This document shows positions 42,917 through 51,855 of a DNA stretch of 64,000 nt, one piece after another. How positions within the stretch are numbered: the first letter of the stretch is position 1; the number at the start of each line of letters is the position of its first letter. This DNA comes from Streptomyces sp. NBC_01446. Lineage in GTDB: Bacteria; Actinomycetota; Actinomycetes; Streptomycetales; Streptomycetaceae. The translations under genes and the position numbers were made by a program. The notes below the pieces were generated by a model. It was not told where the DNA came from. It did not search any database and worked only from the letters and a program-made list of their open reading frames with translations. Location of the stretch: positions 4,922,001 through 4,986,000 of the forward strand of contig NZ_JAPEPO010000001.1 in the NCBI RefSeq assembly GCF_026340095.1. The letters are read 5' to 3'.

Positions 42917-42932
42917 AGTGGTCTGGACCTCC
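42917..42932 (+). promoter_or_regulatory. DasR-like operator (dre) before the sugar permease/hexosaminidase operon
   Basis: AGTGGTCTGGACCTCC matches the recalled DasR-responsive element AGTGGTCTAGACCACT at 13 of 16 positions, including the whole left half. It lies 27 bp before the first permease ATG. The operon includes a GH20 N-acetylhexosaminidase, in line with GlcNAc-dependent control. The same bases also read as codons of a possible lipobox remnant, so the match could be partly fortuitous. Confidence 0.55.
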
Positions 42933-42959
42933 TAGCCTCCTGCACCGCGGGCTGACGAC

Positions 42960-43856
42960 ATGGCCACCACCACGGGCCGCCGCACCGGCGCCTGGACCCC
43001 CTGGCTCTATCTCGCCCCCGCCCTGCTCCTCCTCGGCGGGCTCCTCGTCTACCCCGTCTACCAACTCGGCCTGATCTCGTTCCTCGAATACACCCAGGCC
43101 CAGGTCAGCGGCGGCGAACCGACCACCTTCCAGGGGCTCGGGAACTACGCGACGCTCTTCGCCGACGAGCAGTTCCGGCAGGTGCTGCTCGCCACGGTCC
43201 TGTTCGCCGCCGCGTGCGTCGTCTCCACGCTCGCCGTCGGCTGCGCCCTCGCCGTGCTGCTCACCCGCGTACGCGCCCTGCCCCGGCTCGCCCTCATGCT
43301 GGCCGCGCTCGGCGCCTGGGCGACCCCCGCCGTGACCGGCTCCACGGTCTGGATGTTCCTCTTCGACCCGGACTTCGGTCCGGTCAACCGGGTGTTCGGG
43401 CTCGGCGACTTCTCGTGGACGTACGGCCGCTACAGCGCCTTCGCGCTCGTCCTGCTCGAAGTGGTCTGGTGCTCCTTCCCGTTCGTGATGGTCACCGTGT
43501 ACGCGGGCATCAGGGCGGTCCCGCCGGAGGTCGTCGAGGCGGCGGCGCTCGACGGGGCCTCGCAGTGGCGGATCTGGCGCTCGGTGCTCGCGCCGATGCT
43601 GCGGCCGATCCTCCTCGTCGTCACCGTCCAGTCGGTCATCTGGGACTTCAAGGTGTTCACCCAGATCTACGTCATGACGAACGGCGGCGGCATCGCGGGC
43701 CAGAACCTCGTGCTCAACGTGTACGCGTACCAAAAGGCCTTCGCGTCCAGCCAGTACAGCCTCGGCTCGGCGATCGGCGTCGTCATGCTGCTGATCCTGC
43801 TCGCCGTCACGCTCGGCTACCTGCGGATCCTGCGCCGCAGGGGGGAGGAGCTGTGA
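42960..43856 (+). CDS. Sugar ABC transporter permease (MalF type)
   Basis: This 298-aa CUT1 permease has six helices, beginning PWLYLAPALLLLGGLLVYPVYQ. The EAA loop is EVVEAAALDGASQWRIWRSVLAP (about 180-202). It overlaps the second permease by 4 bp (GTGA). No substrate-binding lipoprotein gene precedes it: only 179 bp separate it from the DUF3039-like gene. Linkage to a hexosaminidase suggests uptake of chitobiose or other GlcNAc oligomers, but without a dedicated binding protein the system may be incomplete or borrow one. Confidence 0.92.
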   Translation: MATTTGRRTGAWTPWLYLAPALLLLGGLLVYPVYQLGLISFLEYTQAQVSGGEPTTFQGLGNYATLFADEQFRQVLLATVLFAAACVVSTLAVGCALAVLLTRVRALPRLALMLAALGAWATPAVTGSTVWMFLFDPDFGPVNRVFGLGDFSWTYGRYSAFALVLLEVVWCSFPFVMVTVYAGIRAVPPEVVEAAALDGASQWRIWRSVLAPMLRPILLVVTVQSVIWDFKVFTQIYVMTNGGGIAGQNLVLNVYAYQKAFASSQYSLGSAIGVVMLLILLAVTLGYLRILRRRGEEL

Positions 43857-44698
43857 ATCCGGTACGGGTGAGGGTGCGGAGGCCGTGGCGGCTCGCCGCC
43901 GAGGCGTCCGCGCTCCTGATCGCCCTCGTCGTCGCCTTCCCCCTCTACTGGATGGTGCTCGGCGCCTTCAAACCGGCCGGCGAGATCGAGTCGACCGAGC
44001 CGAGACCCTGGACGCTCGCGCCCTCGCTCGACTCCTTCCGGCGCGTCTTCCAACAGGAGGAATTCGGCCGGTACTTCGTCAACAGCCTGATCGTCGCGGG
44101 CACCGTCGTCGTGATCTCCGCCCTCGTCGCATTCCTCGCCGCGACCGCGGTGACAAGGTTCCGGTTCAGGTTCCGCACGACGCTTCTCATCATGTTCCTG
44201 GTCGCACAGATGGTGCCTGTCGAGGCCCTCACCATTCCGCTCTTCTTCCTCATGCGGGATTTCGGGCAGCTCAACACACTCGGCTCACTGATCCTGCCCC
44301 ACCTGGCGTTCTCCCTGCCGTTCGCCGTGTGGATTCTCCGGGGCTTTGTGAAGGCGGTCCCTGAAGCGCTTGAGGAAGCCGCGTACATCGACGGTGCGAG
44401 CCGCACCCGGTTCCTCTGGCAGATCCTTTTCCCGCTGGTCTTTCCCGGCCTCGTGGCGACCAGCGTCTTCTCCTTCATCTCCACCTGGAACGACTTCCTG
44501 TTCGCGAAGTCCTTCATCATCAGCGACACCTCGCAGTCGACCCTGCCCATGGCCCTGCTCGTCTTCTTCAAACCCGACGAGAACGACTGGGGCGGCATCA
44601 TGGCGGCGTCGACGGTAATGACCATTCCGGTACTGGTCTTCTTCGTACTCGTACAGCGGCGCCTGGTGTCCGGGCTCGGCGGCGCGGTTAAGGACTGA
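43853..44698 (+). CDS. Sugar ABC transporter permease (MalG type)
   Basis: This 281-aa second permease of the importer has six helices and the EAA loop EALEEAAYIDGASRTRFLWQI (about 173-193). The GTG at 43853 overlaps the preceding stop. The hexosaminidase gene begins 6 bp after its stop, so all three are one operon. The ATPase is expected to be a shared one encoded elsewhere. Confidence 0.93.
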   Translation: MNPVRVRVRRPWRLAAEASALLIALVVAFPLYWMVLGAFKPAGEIESTEPRPWTLAPSLDSFRRVFQQEEFGRYFVNSLIVAGTVVVISALVAFLAATAVTRFRFRFRTTLLIMFLVAQMVPVEALTIPLFFLMRDFGQLNTLGSLILPHLAFSLPFAVWILRGFVKAVPEALEEAAYIDGASRTRFLWQILFPLVFPGLVATSVFSFISTWNDFLFAKSFIISDTSQSTLPMALLVFFKPDENDWGGIMAASTVMTIPVLVFFVLVQRRLVSGLGGAVKD

Positions 44699-44703
44699 CG
44701 TCA

Positions 44704-46350
44704 GTGACTTCGGCAGATCTCATTCCCGCACCCCGCCGGACGGCGCCCGGTGACGGCCTCCACGAACTCGGCGACACCACCACGATCGACGCCGGCGCGG
44801 GCACCGAGGGCGTCGCCCGCTGGCTGCGCTCGACCGTCGGAGCGGCCACGGGCCTCGGCCTGCCCCACGCCGGCACCGGCGTTGACCTGCGCGACGGTCA
44901 AACCCGTATCGAGCTGCGCATCGACGCGGAACTCGGCCCGGAGGCCTACCGGATGACCGTCGACCGGCGCACCGTCCGTATCGAAGGCGGCGGCGCGGCC
45001 GGCGTCTTCTGGGGCGCCCAGACCTTCCGTCAGCTCCTCGGCCCCGACGCGTTCCGGCGCGCCCCCCTCGAACCGGGCCGCAGGTGGACCGTCCCCACCG
45101 GCACCGTCGAGGACGCCCCCCGCTTCGCCTGGCGCGGCCTGATGCTCGACGTATCACGCCACTTCATGCCCAAGGACGGGGTCCTGCGCTATCTCGACCT
45201 GCTCGCCGCGCACAAACTGAACGTCTTCCACTTCCACCTCACCGACGACCAGGGATGGCGCATCGAGATCAAGCGCCACCCCAGGCTCACGGAGCAGGGC
45301 GCCTGGCGCGCACGCACTAAATTCGGCCACCGCGCCTCCCCCCTGTGGGACGACCGTCCGCACGGCGGCTTCTACACGCAGGACGACATCCGGGAGATCG
45401 TCGCGTACGCCGCCGACCGGCATATCCGCGTCGTCCCCGAGATCGATGTCCCCGGCCACTCCCAGGCGGCCATCGCGGCCTATCCGGAACTCGGCAACAC
45501 GGACGTCGTCGACACCGCCTCCCTCACCGTCTGGGACAACTGGGGAGTAACCCCGAACGTACTCGCGCCGACCGACCACACGCTGCGCTTCTACGAGGGC
45601 GTATTCGAGGAACTCCTCGGCCTCTTCCCCGCCGACGTCTCGCCGTTCATTCACATCGGTGGCGACGAGTGCCCCAAGGACCAGTGGAAGCTGTCGCCCA
45701 GCGCGCAGGCCCGGATCGCCGAACTCGGCCTGAAGGACGAGGACGAGCTCCAGTCCTGGTTCATCCGGCACTTCGACACCTGGCTCACCGAACGCGGCCG
45801 TCGCCTCATCGGCTGGGACGAGATCCTGGAGGGCGGCCTCGCGCCCGGCGCCGCCGTGTCGTCCTGGCGCGGCTACCAGGGCGGCATCACCGCCGCCCGG
45901 GCCGGACACGACGTCGTCATGTGCCCCGAGCAGCAGGTGTACCTGGACCACCGTCAGGCGCCGGGCGACGACGAGCCGATGCCCATCGGATACGTCCGCA
46001 CGCTGGAGGACGTCTACCGCTTCGAACCCGTCCCCCCGCAGCTCACCGAGGAGGAGGCGCGGCACGTCCTGGGCACCCAGGCCAACGTGTGGACCGAGGT
46101 GATGGAGAGCCAGGCCCGCGTCGACTACCAGGTGTTCCCGCGCCTGGCCGCCTTCGCCGAGGTCGCCTGGAGCGCCCTGCCCGCGCCGGCCGAGCGCGAC
46201 TACGCGGACTTCCGGCGCCGGATGACCGCCCACTACGCCCGCCTTGACGCCCTCGGCGTCGGCTACCGCCCGCCCACGGGACCCCTTCCGTGGCAGCAGC
46301 GACCGGGTGTGCTCGGACGCCCGATCGAGGGGGCGCCCCCGAACGTGTGA
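44704..46350 (+). CDS. Beta-N-acetylhexosaminidase, GH20, intracellular
   Basis: This 548-aa enzyme hydrolyses terminal GlcNAc from chitooligosaccharides or muropeptide fragments by substrate-assisted catalysis. The N-terminal GH20b domain (about 1-135) is followed by the TIM barrel, with HFHLTDDQGWR, the HIGGDE active site (Asp321-Glu322) and NVWTEVM. No signal peptide is visible, so it acts in the cytoplasm on imported sugar. It starts at GTG 44704, 6 bp after the permease stop. Together with the permeases and the upstream dre-like site it forms a GlcNAc-oligomer utilisation operon. Confidence 0.94.
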   Translation: MTSADLIPAPRRTAPGDGLHELGDTTTIDAGAGTEGVARWLRSTVGAATGLGLPHAGTGVDLRDGQTRIELRIDAELGPEAYRMTVDRRTVRIEGGGAAGVFWGAQTFRQLLGPDAFRRAPLEPGRRWTVPTGTVEDAPRFAWRGLMLDVSRHFMPKDGVLRYLDLLAAHKLNVFHFHLTDDQGWRIEIKRHPRLTEQGAWRARTKFGHRASPLWDDRPHGGFYTQDDIREIVAYAADRHIRVVPEIDVPGHSQAAIAAYPELGNTDVVDTASLTVWDNWGVTPNVLAPTDHTLRFYEGVFEELLGLFPADVSPFIHIGGDECPKDQWKLSPSAQARIAELGLKDEDELQSWFIRHFDTWLTERGRRLIGWDEILEGGLAPGAAVSSWRGYQGGITAARAGHDVVMCPEQQVYLDHRQAPGDDEPMPIGYVRTLEDVYRFEPVPPQLTEEEARHVLGTQANVWTEVMESQARVDYQVFPRLAAFAEVAWSALPAPAERDYADFRRRMTAHYARLDALGVGYRPPTGPLPWQQRPGVLGRPIEGAPPNV

Positions 46351-46667
46351 GACGCCCGCCGTACGCGTGCCCCGGGGCTCCGGCCCTGGGACCGTGGGAC
46401 CGCACGAAAAAGCCTTACAAAAATCACCGAAGAGTGGCAATGCGTACTGACCGGTGACCAGGGGTGAAATCGATCCATCTCCCTGGTCCTCGGGGCGAAA
46501 GCCTCCTAGCGGACCCCCTCGCCGGGCCCCCGGGAAGATGTGCCAGAGTTGCCACGTCCGGCCTGTCAGCACGTACCGTACGGCGGAACAGGCGTAACGG
46601 CGCGAACGACGGCTCACATGCCGAAGCCGCCGGGCGAAGTGCCGGACATCGGGAAGGGGCAGCCGGT
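46351..46667 (+). promoter_or_regulatory. Structured leader of the molybdenum-hydroxylase-like operon
   Basis: In this 317-bp gap an AT-richer stretch (46408-46440) is followed by two adjacent hairpins. The first is GACCAGGG / CCCTGGTC (46456-46463 with 46481-46488, perfect 8 bp). The second is GGGGC-GAAA-GCCTC with a GNRA tetraloop, then CCTAGCGG. No terminator U-tract is present. A structured 5' leader before molybdo-enzyme genes invites comparison with the Moco RNA motif, but I cannot confirm its consensus by eye. Confidence 0.35.
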
Positions 46668-47552
46668 TTGACCACGCACGCAACGCAGGCCGTGACGCTC
46701 CCGGGCTCGCTCAACGAGGCCGTGGCAGCACTCGCCGCCATGCCCGCCGCGGTCCCGGTCGCGGGCGGCACCGACCTGATGGCCTCGGTCAACGCCGGAC
46801 TGCTGCGCCCCGCCGCCCTGGTCGGCCTCGGCCGCATCAGCGAGATCCGCGGCTGGCAGTATCAGGACGGTCACGCTCTGCTCGGCGCCGGCCTCACCCA
46901 CGCCCGCATCGGGCGCCCCGACTTCGCCGCTCTGATCCCCGCGCTCGCGGCCGCGGCCCGCGCCGCCGGGCCGCCCCAGATCCGTAACGCGGGCACCCTC
47001 GGCGGCAACATCGCCTCCGCCGCGGCGACCGGCGACACCCTGCCCGTCCTGGCCGCCCTCGAAGCCACCCTCGTCATCGCGGGCCCCGGCGGCGCCCGGC
47101 GCGAGGTCCCCGTCTCCCACCTGCTCGCGGGCATGGAGATGCTCAGCCCCGGCGAACTCATCGGCTTCGTACGCGTGCCGCTCCTGCACGCCCCGCAGAC
47201 CTTCCTCAAGGCCACCGGCCGTACCGGCCCCGGACGCGCCCTCGCGTCCGTCGCGCTCGTCCTCGACCCCGCGAGACGCGGCGTGCGGTGCGCGGTCGGC
47301 GCCGTCGCGCCCATGCCGCTGCGGCCCCTGGAGGCCGAGCAGTGGGTGGCCTCGCTCATCGACTGGGACGGCGAGCGGACGCTCGTGCCCGAGGCGCTGA
47401 CCGCATTCGGCGAGTACGTCGCCGCGGCCTGCATCCCCGACGCCGCCCCGGCCCCGGACGGCACCCAGGAACAGTTGCCGCCCGCCGTACTGCACCTGCG
47501 GCGCACGGTCGCCGCGCTGGCCCGACGTGCACTTGGGAGGGCGCTGTCGTGA
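46668..47552 (+). CDS. FAD-binding subunit of xanthine dehydrogenase-like enzyme
   Basis: This 294-aa medium subunit of the molybdenum hydroxylase family has the FAD motifs VPVAGGTDLMASVNAGL (about 22-38) and RNAGTLGGNIASAAATGD (about 105-122). It accepts electrons from the FeS subunit. The start is TTG 46668, preceded by GGGAAGGGG. Earlier in-frame codons belong to the leader. It overlaps the FeS subunit gene by 4 bp (GTGA). Confidence 0.9.
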   Translation: MTTHATQAVTLPGSLNEAVAALAAMPAAVPVAGGTDLMASVNAGLLRPAALVGLGRISEIRGWQYQDGHALLGAGLTHARIGRPDFAALIPALAAAARAAGPPQIRNAGTLGGNIASAAATGDTLPVLAALEATLVIAGPGGARREVPVSHLLAGMEMLSPGELIGFVRVPLLHAPQTFLKATGRTGPGRALASVALVLDPARRGVRCAVGAVAPMPLRPLEAEQWVASLIDWDGERTLVPEALTAFGEYVAAACIPDAAPAPDGTQEQLPPAVLHLRRTVAALARRALGRALS

Positions 47553-49207
47553 CTGACGAGCACAACCACGGTGGCCACCAGGGCGGCGGCTGGGAGCCGC
47601 TGCCCCAGGGCGACTACGACGCGGACGCCACCGCCTTCGTGCAACTCCCCGAGGGTGGCCTGCCCGACGTGCCGCTGGCCGCGCCGGGACACGGTTACGT
47701 ACCGCCGCAGATCACCATCGCGCCCGGCGGCCCCGCGGCCACGGACCCGGCGGCGACGGGTGTGTGGGTGCTGCCGCCCGACGTGACGGGCGCACAGGCG
47801 GCGCCCACGGGCGCGGCGACCGGCGAGGTGCACTGGCCCGAACCTGCCGAACCCGCCGAACACGCCGAGCCGGCCGCTCCGGAGGCGATGCCTTCGTACG
47901 GTCACGGGGCCGGAGTGACCGGGCAGTGGAACTTCTCGGACGCCGGGCACCAGGCGCCCCCCGCCCACGGCGATGCGGTGGCCGAACCGGCGGGGCAGGC
48001 GGGACAGACCGGGCAGTGGTCGATTCCGGTCATCGCCGAAGGGGATCTTCCAGACGAGTCGGGCGAGTTCACCACATCGTCCATCGCCGCGCAGTGGGGC
48101 CGGACGCCTCCGGCGACGCTGCCGGGGGGCGCGGTGGCGCCCTGGGCGGCGGAGGAGTGGGCACGGGAGCCTTCGCGGGGCGTTCCGGAGGACGAGTTCG
48201 AGCCCGAGTTCGAGCCTGAGGCCGAGCCCGAAGTCGCGCCTGAGGTCGCGCCGGAGCCGGCGCAGGTGGATGTAAGCGGCATACACGCCGTACATGGCGA
48301 ACGCGGCGAACACGGCGGACCCGAGCCGTTCGGGACGGCGGACGGCGAGGCGCACGCCTTCGCGGACGTCGCCGCCGAGTCGGCGGAGGAGCCGGTGCGG
48401 GTGCCGACTCCCGAGGCTTCGCAGGTCCATGAAGTCCATGAGGTCCATGAGGTCCCGGAGGACTCTCCGGCTCCGGCGGCTCCTGCGGCTCCTGTGGTCG
48501 AAGAGACCCCTGAGGTCACCGAAGCCCCCGCTCCTGAGGACGCCGCCGCCGACGGGCCCGCCCCCGACGCCGTGGTCGCCCCTCTCCACGACGACCACCC
48601 CCTCGCTTCCTACGTCCTGCGGGTCAACGGCACCGACCGTCCCGTCACCGGCGCCTGGATCGGCGAGTCCCTGCTCTACGTCCTGCGCGAGCGCCTCGGC
48701 CTCGCCGGGGCCAAGGACGGCTGCTCGCAGGGCGAGTGCGGTGCCTGCAACGTGCAGGTCGACGGCCGTCTCGTGGCCTCCTGCCTCGTGCCCGGCGCCA
48801 CCGCCGCCGGCAGCGAAGTACGCACCGTGGAGGGTCTGGCCGCAGACGGGCAGCCCTCCGACGTGCAGCGCGCCCTCGCCGCCCGCTGTGCCGTCCAGTG
48901 CGGATTCTGCGTGCCCGGCATGGCGATGACCGTGCACGACCTCCTCGAGGGCAACCCCGCCCCCACCGAACTGGAGGCCCGCCAGGCGCTGTGCGGCAAC
49001 CTGTGCCGCTGCTCCGGCTACCGCGGGATCCTGGACGCCGTCCAGCAGGTCGTCACCGAACGCGAGGCGACGGCGACGGGCGCGACCACCGCGACGGACT
49101 CGACGGGCCCGACCGCCTTCGCGGGTGACGCCGGGGGCGAGGCCCGCATCCCGCACCAGGCGGGACCCAGCGCGACCGAAGGTATTCAGGACGGAGGCCT
49201 GGCGTGA
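47549..49207 (+). CDS. [2Fe-2S] subunit of xanthine dehydrogenase-like enzyme with long acidic extension
   Basis: This is a 552-aa protein, where the family norm is about 150-200. The FeS part is residues about 350-520. The plant-ferredoxin cluster is KDGCSQGECGACNVQVDG..ASC, and the second cluster is CGFCVPG..CGNLCRCSGY. Residues 1-349 are an Ala/Glu/Pro-rich, acidic, low-complexity extension with short repeats (HEVHEVHEV) and no recognised fold. The frame is continuous and begins at a GTG that overlaps the FAD subunit stop, so the extension is a genuine part of this gene. It is coupled to the large subunit by another GTGA overlap. Confidence 0.9.
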   Translation: MTDEHNHGGHQGGGWEPLPQGDYDADATAFVQLPEGGLPDVPLAAPGHGYVPPQITIAPGGPAATDPAATGVWVLPPDVTGAQAAPTGAATGEVHWPEPAEPAEHAEPAAPEAMPSYGHGAGVTGQWNFSDAGHQAPPAHGDAVAEPAGQAGQTGQWSIPVIAEGDLPDESGEFTTSSIAAQWGRTPPATLPGGAVAPWAAEEWAREPSRGVPEDEFEPEFEPEAEPEVAPEVAPEPAQVDVSGIHAVHGERGEHGGPEPFGTADGEAHAFADVAAESAEEPVRVPTPEASQVHEVHEVHEVPEDSPAPAAPAAPVVEETPEVTEAPAPEDAAADGPAPDAVVAPLHDDHPLASYVLRVNGTDRPVTGAWIGESLLYVLRERLGLAGAKDGCSQGECGACNVQVDGRLVASCLVPGATAAGSEVRTVEGLAADGQPSDVQRALAARCAVQCGFCVPGMAMTVHDLLEGNPAPTELEARQALCGNLCRCSGYRGILDAVQQVVTEREATATGATTATDSTGPTAFAGDAGGEARIPHQAGPSATEGIQDGGLA

Positions 49208-51525
49208 GTGACGAAGCAACAGCCACCGCGCCCCCCGTGGAGGAGCCACTGCCGCACGGCCTCGGGGCCTCCCTGCCGCCCGCCGAGGCGCGCGCCAAGA
49301 CGGAGGGCACCTTCCCGTACGCCGCCGACCTGTGGGCCGAGGGCCTGCTGTGGGCGGCCGTCCTGCGCTCCCCGCACCCGCACGCGCGCATCCTCTCCAT
49401 CGACACCACCCACGCGCGTGAGATGCCCGGCGTACGCGCCGTCATCACGCACGAGGACGTCCCCGGAGCGCCGCTTCCCGGTCACCGCGCCGCGGACCGC
49501 CCGGTGTTCGCCTCCGACGTCGTACGCCACCACGGCGAGGCCATCGCGGCCGTCGCCGCCGACCACCCGGACACCGCGCGCATGGCGGCCGCGGCCGTCC
49601 TCGTCGAGTACGAGGTGCTCGAACCGGTCACCGACCCGGAACAGTCCTTCGCCGCCGAGCCCCTGCACCCCGACGGCAACCTGATCCGCCACATCCCCCT
49701 GCGCCACGGCGACCAGGACGCGGTCGGCGAAATCGTCGTCGAGGGCCAGTACCGCATCGGCCGCCAGGACCCGGCCCCCATCGGCGCCGAGGCCGGCCTC
49801 GCCGTCCCGCGGCCCGACGGGGGAGTGGAGCTCTACATCGCCTCCACCGACCCACACGGCGACCGCGACCTCGCCGCCGCCCGCTACGGCCTCGAACCCG
49901 AGCGCGTGAAGGTCGTCGTCACGGGCGTGCCCGGCGCGACCGGCGACCGCGAGGACCAGAGCTTCCAACTCCCGCTCGGACTGCTCGCGTTGAGGACCGG
50001 CTGCCCGGTCAAACTCACCGCTACGCGCGAGGAGTCCTTCCTCGGTCACGCCCACCGCCACCCCACCCTCCTGCGCTACCGCCACCACGCGGACGCCGAG
50101 GGCAAGCTGGTCAAGGTCGAGGCGCAGATCCTCCTCGACGCGGGCGCGTACGCCGACACGTCCTCGGAGGCGCTCGCCGCCGCGGTCTCCTTCGCCTGCG
50201 GCCCGTACGTCGTTCCGCACGCCTTCATCGAGGGCTGGGCGGTACGCACCAACAACCCGCCCTCCGGTCACGTACGCGGAGAAGGCGCCCTCCAGGTCTG
50301 CGCCGCGTACGAGGCGCAGATGGACAAGCTGGCGAAGAAACTCGGCATCGACCCGGCGGAGCTGCGCCTGCGCAACGCCATGGCGACGGGCGACGTACTC
50401 CCGACCGGGCAGACGGTGACGTGCCCGGCGCCGGTCGCGGAACTGCTGGGCGCGGTACGGGACTTCCCGCTGCCGGAGCTGCCCAGGGACACCCCCGAGG
50501 CGGACTGGCTGCTGCCCGGCGGCCCCGAGGGCGCGGGCGAACCGGGTGCGGTGCGCCGCGGTGTCGGCTACGGCATCGGCATGGTGCACATGCTCGGCGC
50601 GGAAGGCACCGACGAGGTGTCGACGGCGACGGTGAAGGTCCACGACGGCGTGGCGACGGTCATCTGCGCTGCCGTGGAAACCGGCCAGGGTTTTACCACT
50701 TTGGCGAGGCAGATCGTCCAGGACACCCTCGGCATCGACGAGGTCCAGGTCGCCCCGGTCGACACGGACCAGCCGCCGGCCGGCCCCGGCTGCCGCGGCC
50801 GCCACACGTGGGTCTCCGGCGGAGCGGTCGAACGCGCCGCGAAAATGGTCCGCACCCAGCTTCTCCAGCCCCTGGCGCACAAGTTCGGCATGTCCACGGA
50901 GCTGCTCCAGATCGCCGACGGCAAGATCACGTCGTACGACGGAGTCCTGTCGACGACGGTCACCGAGGCGATGGACGGCAAGGAACTGTGGGCCACGGCC
51001 CAGTGCCGCCCGCACCCCACCGAACCCCTCGACGCCGACGGCCAGGGCGACGCGTTCGTGGGCCTCGCGTTCTGCGCGATCCGCGCGGTGGTCGACGTGG
51101 ACATCGAACTCGGCTCGGTGCGGGTGGTGGAACTGGCGGTCGCCCAGGACGTGGGCCGGGTCCTCAACCCCGTCCAGCTGGCGGCCCGTATCGAAGCGGG
51201 CGTCACGCAGGGCGTGGGCGCGGCCCTCACGGAGAACCTCCGCACTCCCAGGGGCCTGGTCCGCCACCCCGACTTCACGGGCTACGCGCTCCCGACGTCC
51301 CTGGACGCCCCCGACATCCGCATCGTCAAACTGGTCGAGGAACGGGACGTGGTGGCCCCCTTCGGAGCGAAGGCGGCAAGCGCGGTCCCGGTGGTCGCGT
51401 CCCCGGCGGCAGTGGCCTCAGCGGTCCGCGCGGCCACGGGCCGCCCCGTCAACCGCCTCCCGATCCGCCCGCAGGCGGCAGTGGTGACGAACGCGTCCGC
51501 TCCGGCGATGGTGTCGACGGACTGA
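49204..51525 (+). CDS. Molybdopterin-binding subunit of xanthine dehydrogenase-like enzyme, atypical active site
   Basis: This 773-aa large subunit has the family architecture: a/b hammerhead (about 30-145) and a Moco-binding domain (about 160-760, with VKLTATREESFLGHAHRHPT, TNNPPSGHVRGEG and ETGQGFTTLARQIVQD). Three signature sites differ from active members. The GGGFGGK loop reads VPGATGDR (242-249). The RGFG Phe is Glu360 (RGEG). The C-terminal GxGE that supplies the catalytic base reads AASA (724-727), so Ala727 replaces Glu. The enzyme may have a different chemistry or be a non-catalytic relative. The GTG start overlaps the FeS subunit stop. Confidence 0.85.
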   Translation: MSDEATATAPPVEEPLPHGLGASLPPAEARAKTEGTFPYAADLWAEGLLWAAVLRSPHPHARILSIDTTHAREMPGVRAVITHEDVPGAPLPGHRAADRPVFASDVVRHHGEAIAAVAADHPDTARMAAAAVLVEYEVLEPVTDPEQSFAAEPLHPDGNLIRHIPLRHGDQDAVGEIVVEGQYRIGRQDPAPIGAEAGLAVPRPDGGVELYIASTDPHGDRDLAAARYGLEPERVKVVVTGVPGATGDREDQSFQLPLGLLALRTGCPVKLTATREESFLGHAHRHPTLLRYRHHADAEGKLVKVEAQILLDAGAYADTSSEALAAAVSFACGPYVVPHAFIEGWAVRTNNPPSGHVRGEGALQVCAAYEAQMDKLAKKLGIDPAELRLRNAMATGDVLPTGQTVTCPAPVAELLGAVRDFPLPELPRDTPEADWLLPGGPEGAGEPGAVRRGVGYGIGMVHMLGAEGTDEVSTATVKVHDGVATVICAAVETGQGFTTLARQIVQDTLGIDEVQVAPVDTDQPPAGPGCRGRHTWVSGGAVERAAKMVRTQLLQPLAHKFGMSTELLQIADGKITSYDGVLSTTVTEAMDGKELWATAQCRPHPTEPLDADGQGDAFVGLAFCAIRAVVDVDIELGSVRVVELAVAQDVGRVLNPVQLAARIEAGVTQGVGAALTENLRTPRGLVRHPDFTGYALPTSLDAPDIRIVKLVEERDVVAPFGAKAASAVPVVASPAAVASAVRAATGRPVNRLPIRPQAAVVTNASAPAMVSTD

Positions 51526-51855
51526 TCCTCTCCGGTCCGGCCCACAGGTGAGTGACGTTGGTGACGAGCACGGCCGACCCGACGATGGCTGGCGTCAACA
51601 GGCTGTCCCTCCTTGCCCGTTGCAAGTTGTGACACGACGTGTCGTTGTGTGACGCGATGTTGATGGTCTCTGCCACAGGCCGCGTGTGAACTGACAGTGC
51701 GCATGGCTAGAGTTGTTGTCGAGACTTCGTAGACGAGGGCGCCGGTCGATGGACCTTCGGCGGGCGACGTGACGGGACGAGCGGTCTGAACGACGCTGGC
51801 CGGCGCGGCTCGGCGATGTACGGGACACGGGGACGCGGGGAACGGGGAGGACGCG
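51526..51855 (+). promoter_or_regulatory. Control region of the type VII-like locus
   Basis: In this 330-bp gene-free region GACACG-A-CGTGTC (51631-51643) is a dyad within a cluster of GTTGTG/TTGTGTGAC repeats. TAGAGT at 51709-51714 is a possible -10, and GGGGAGGA stands before the ATG at 51856. This suggests a regulated promoter. Confidence 0.4.
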
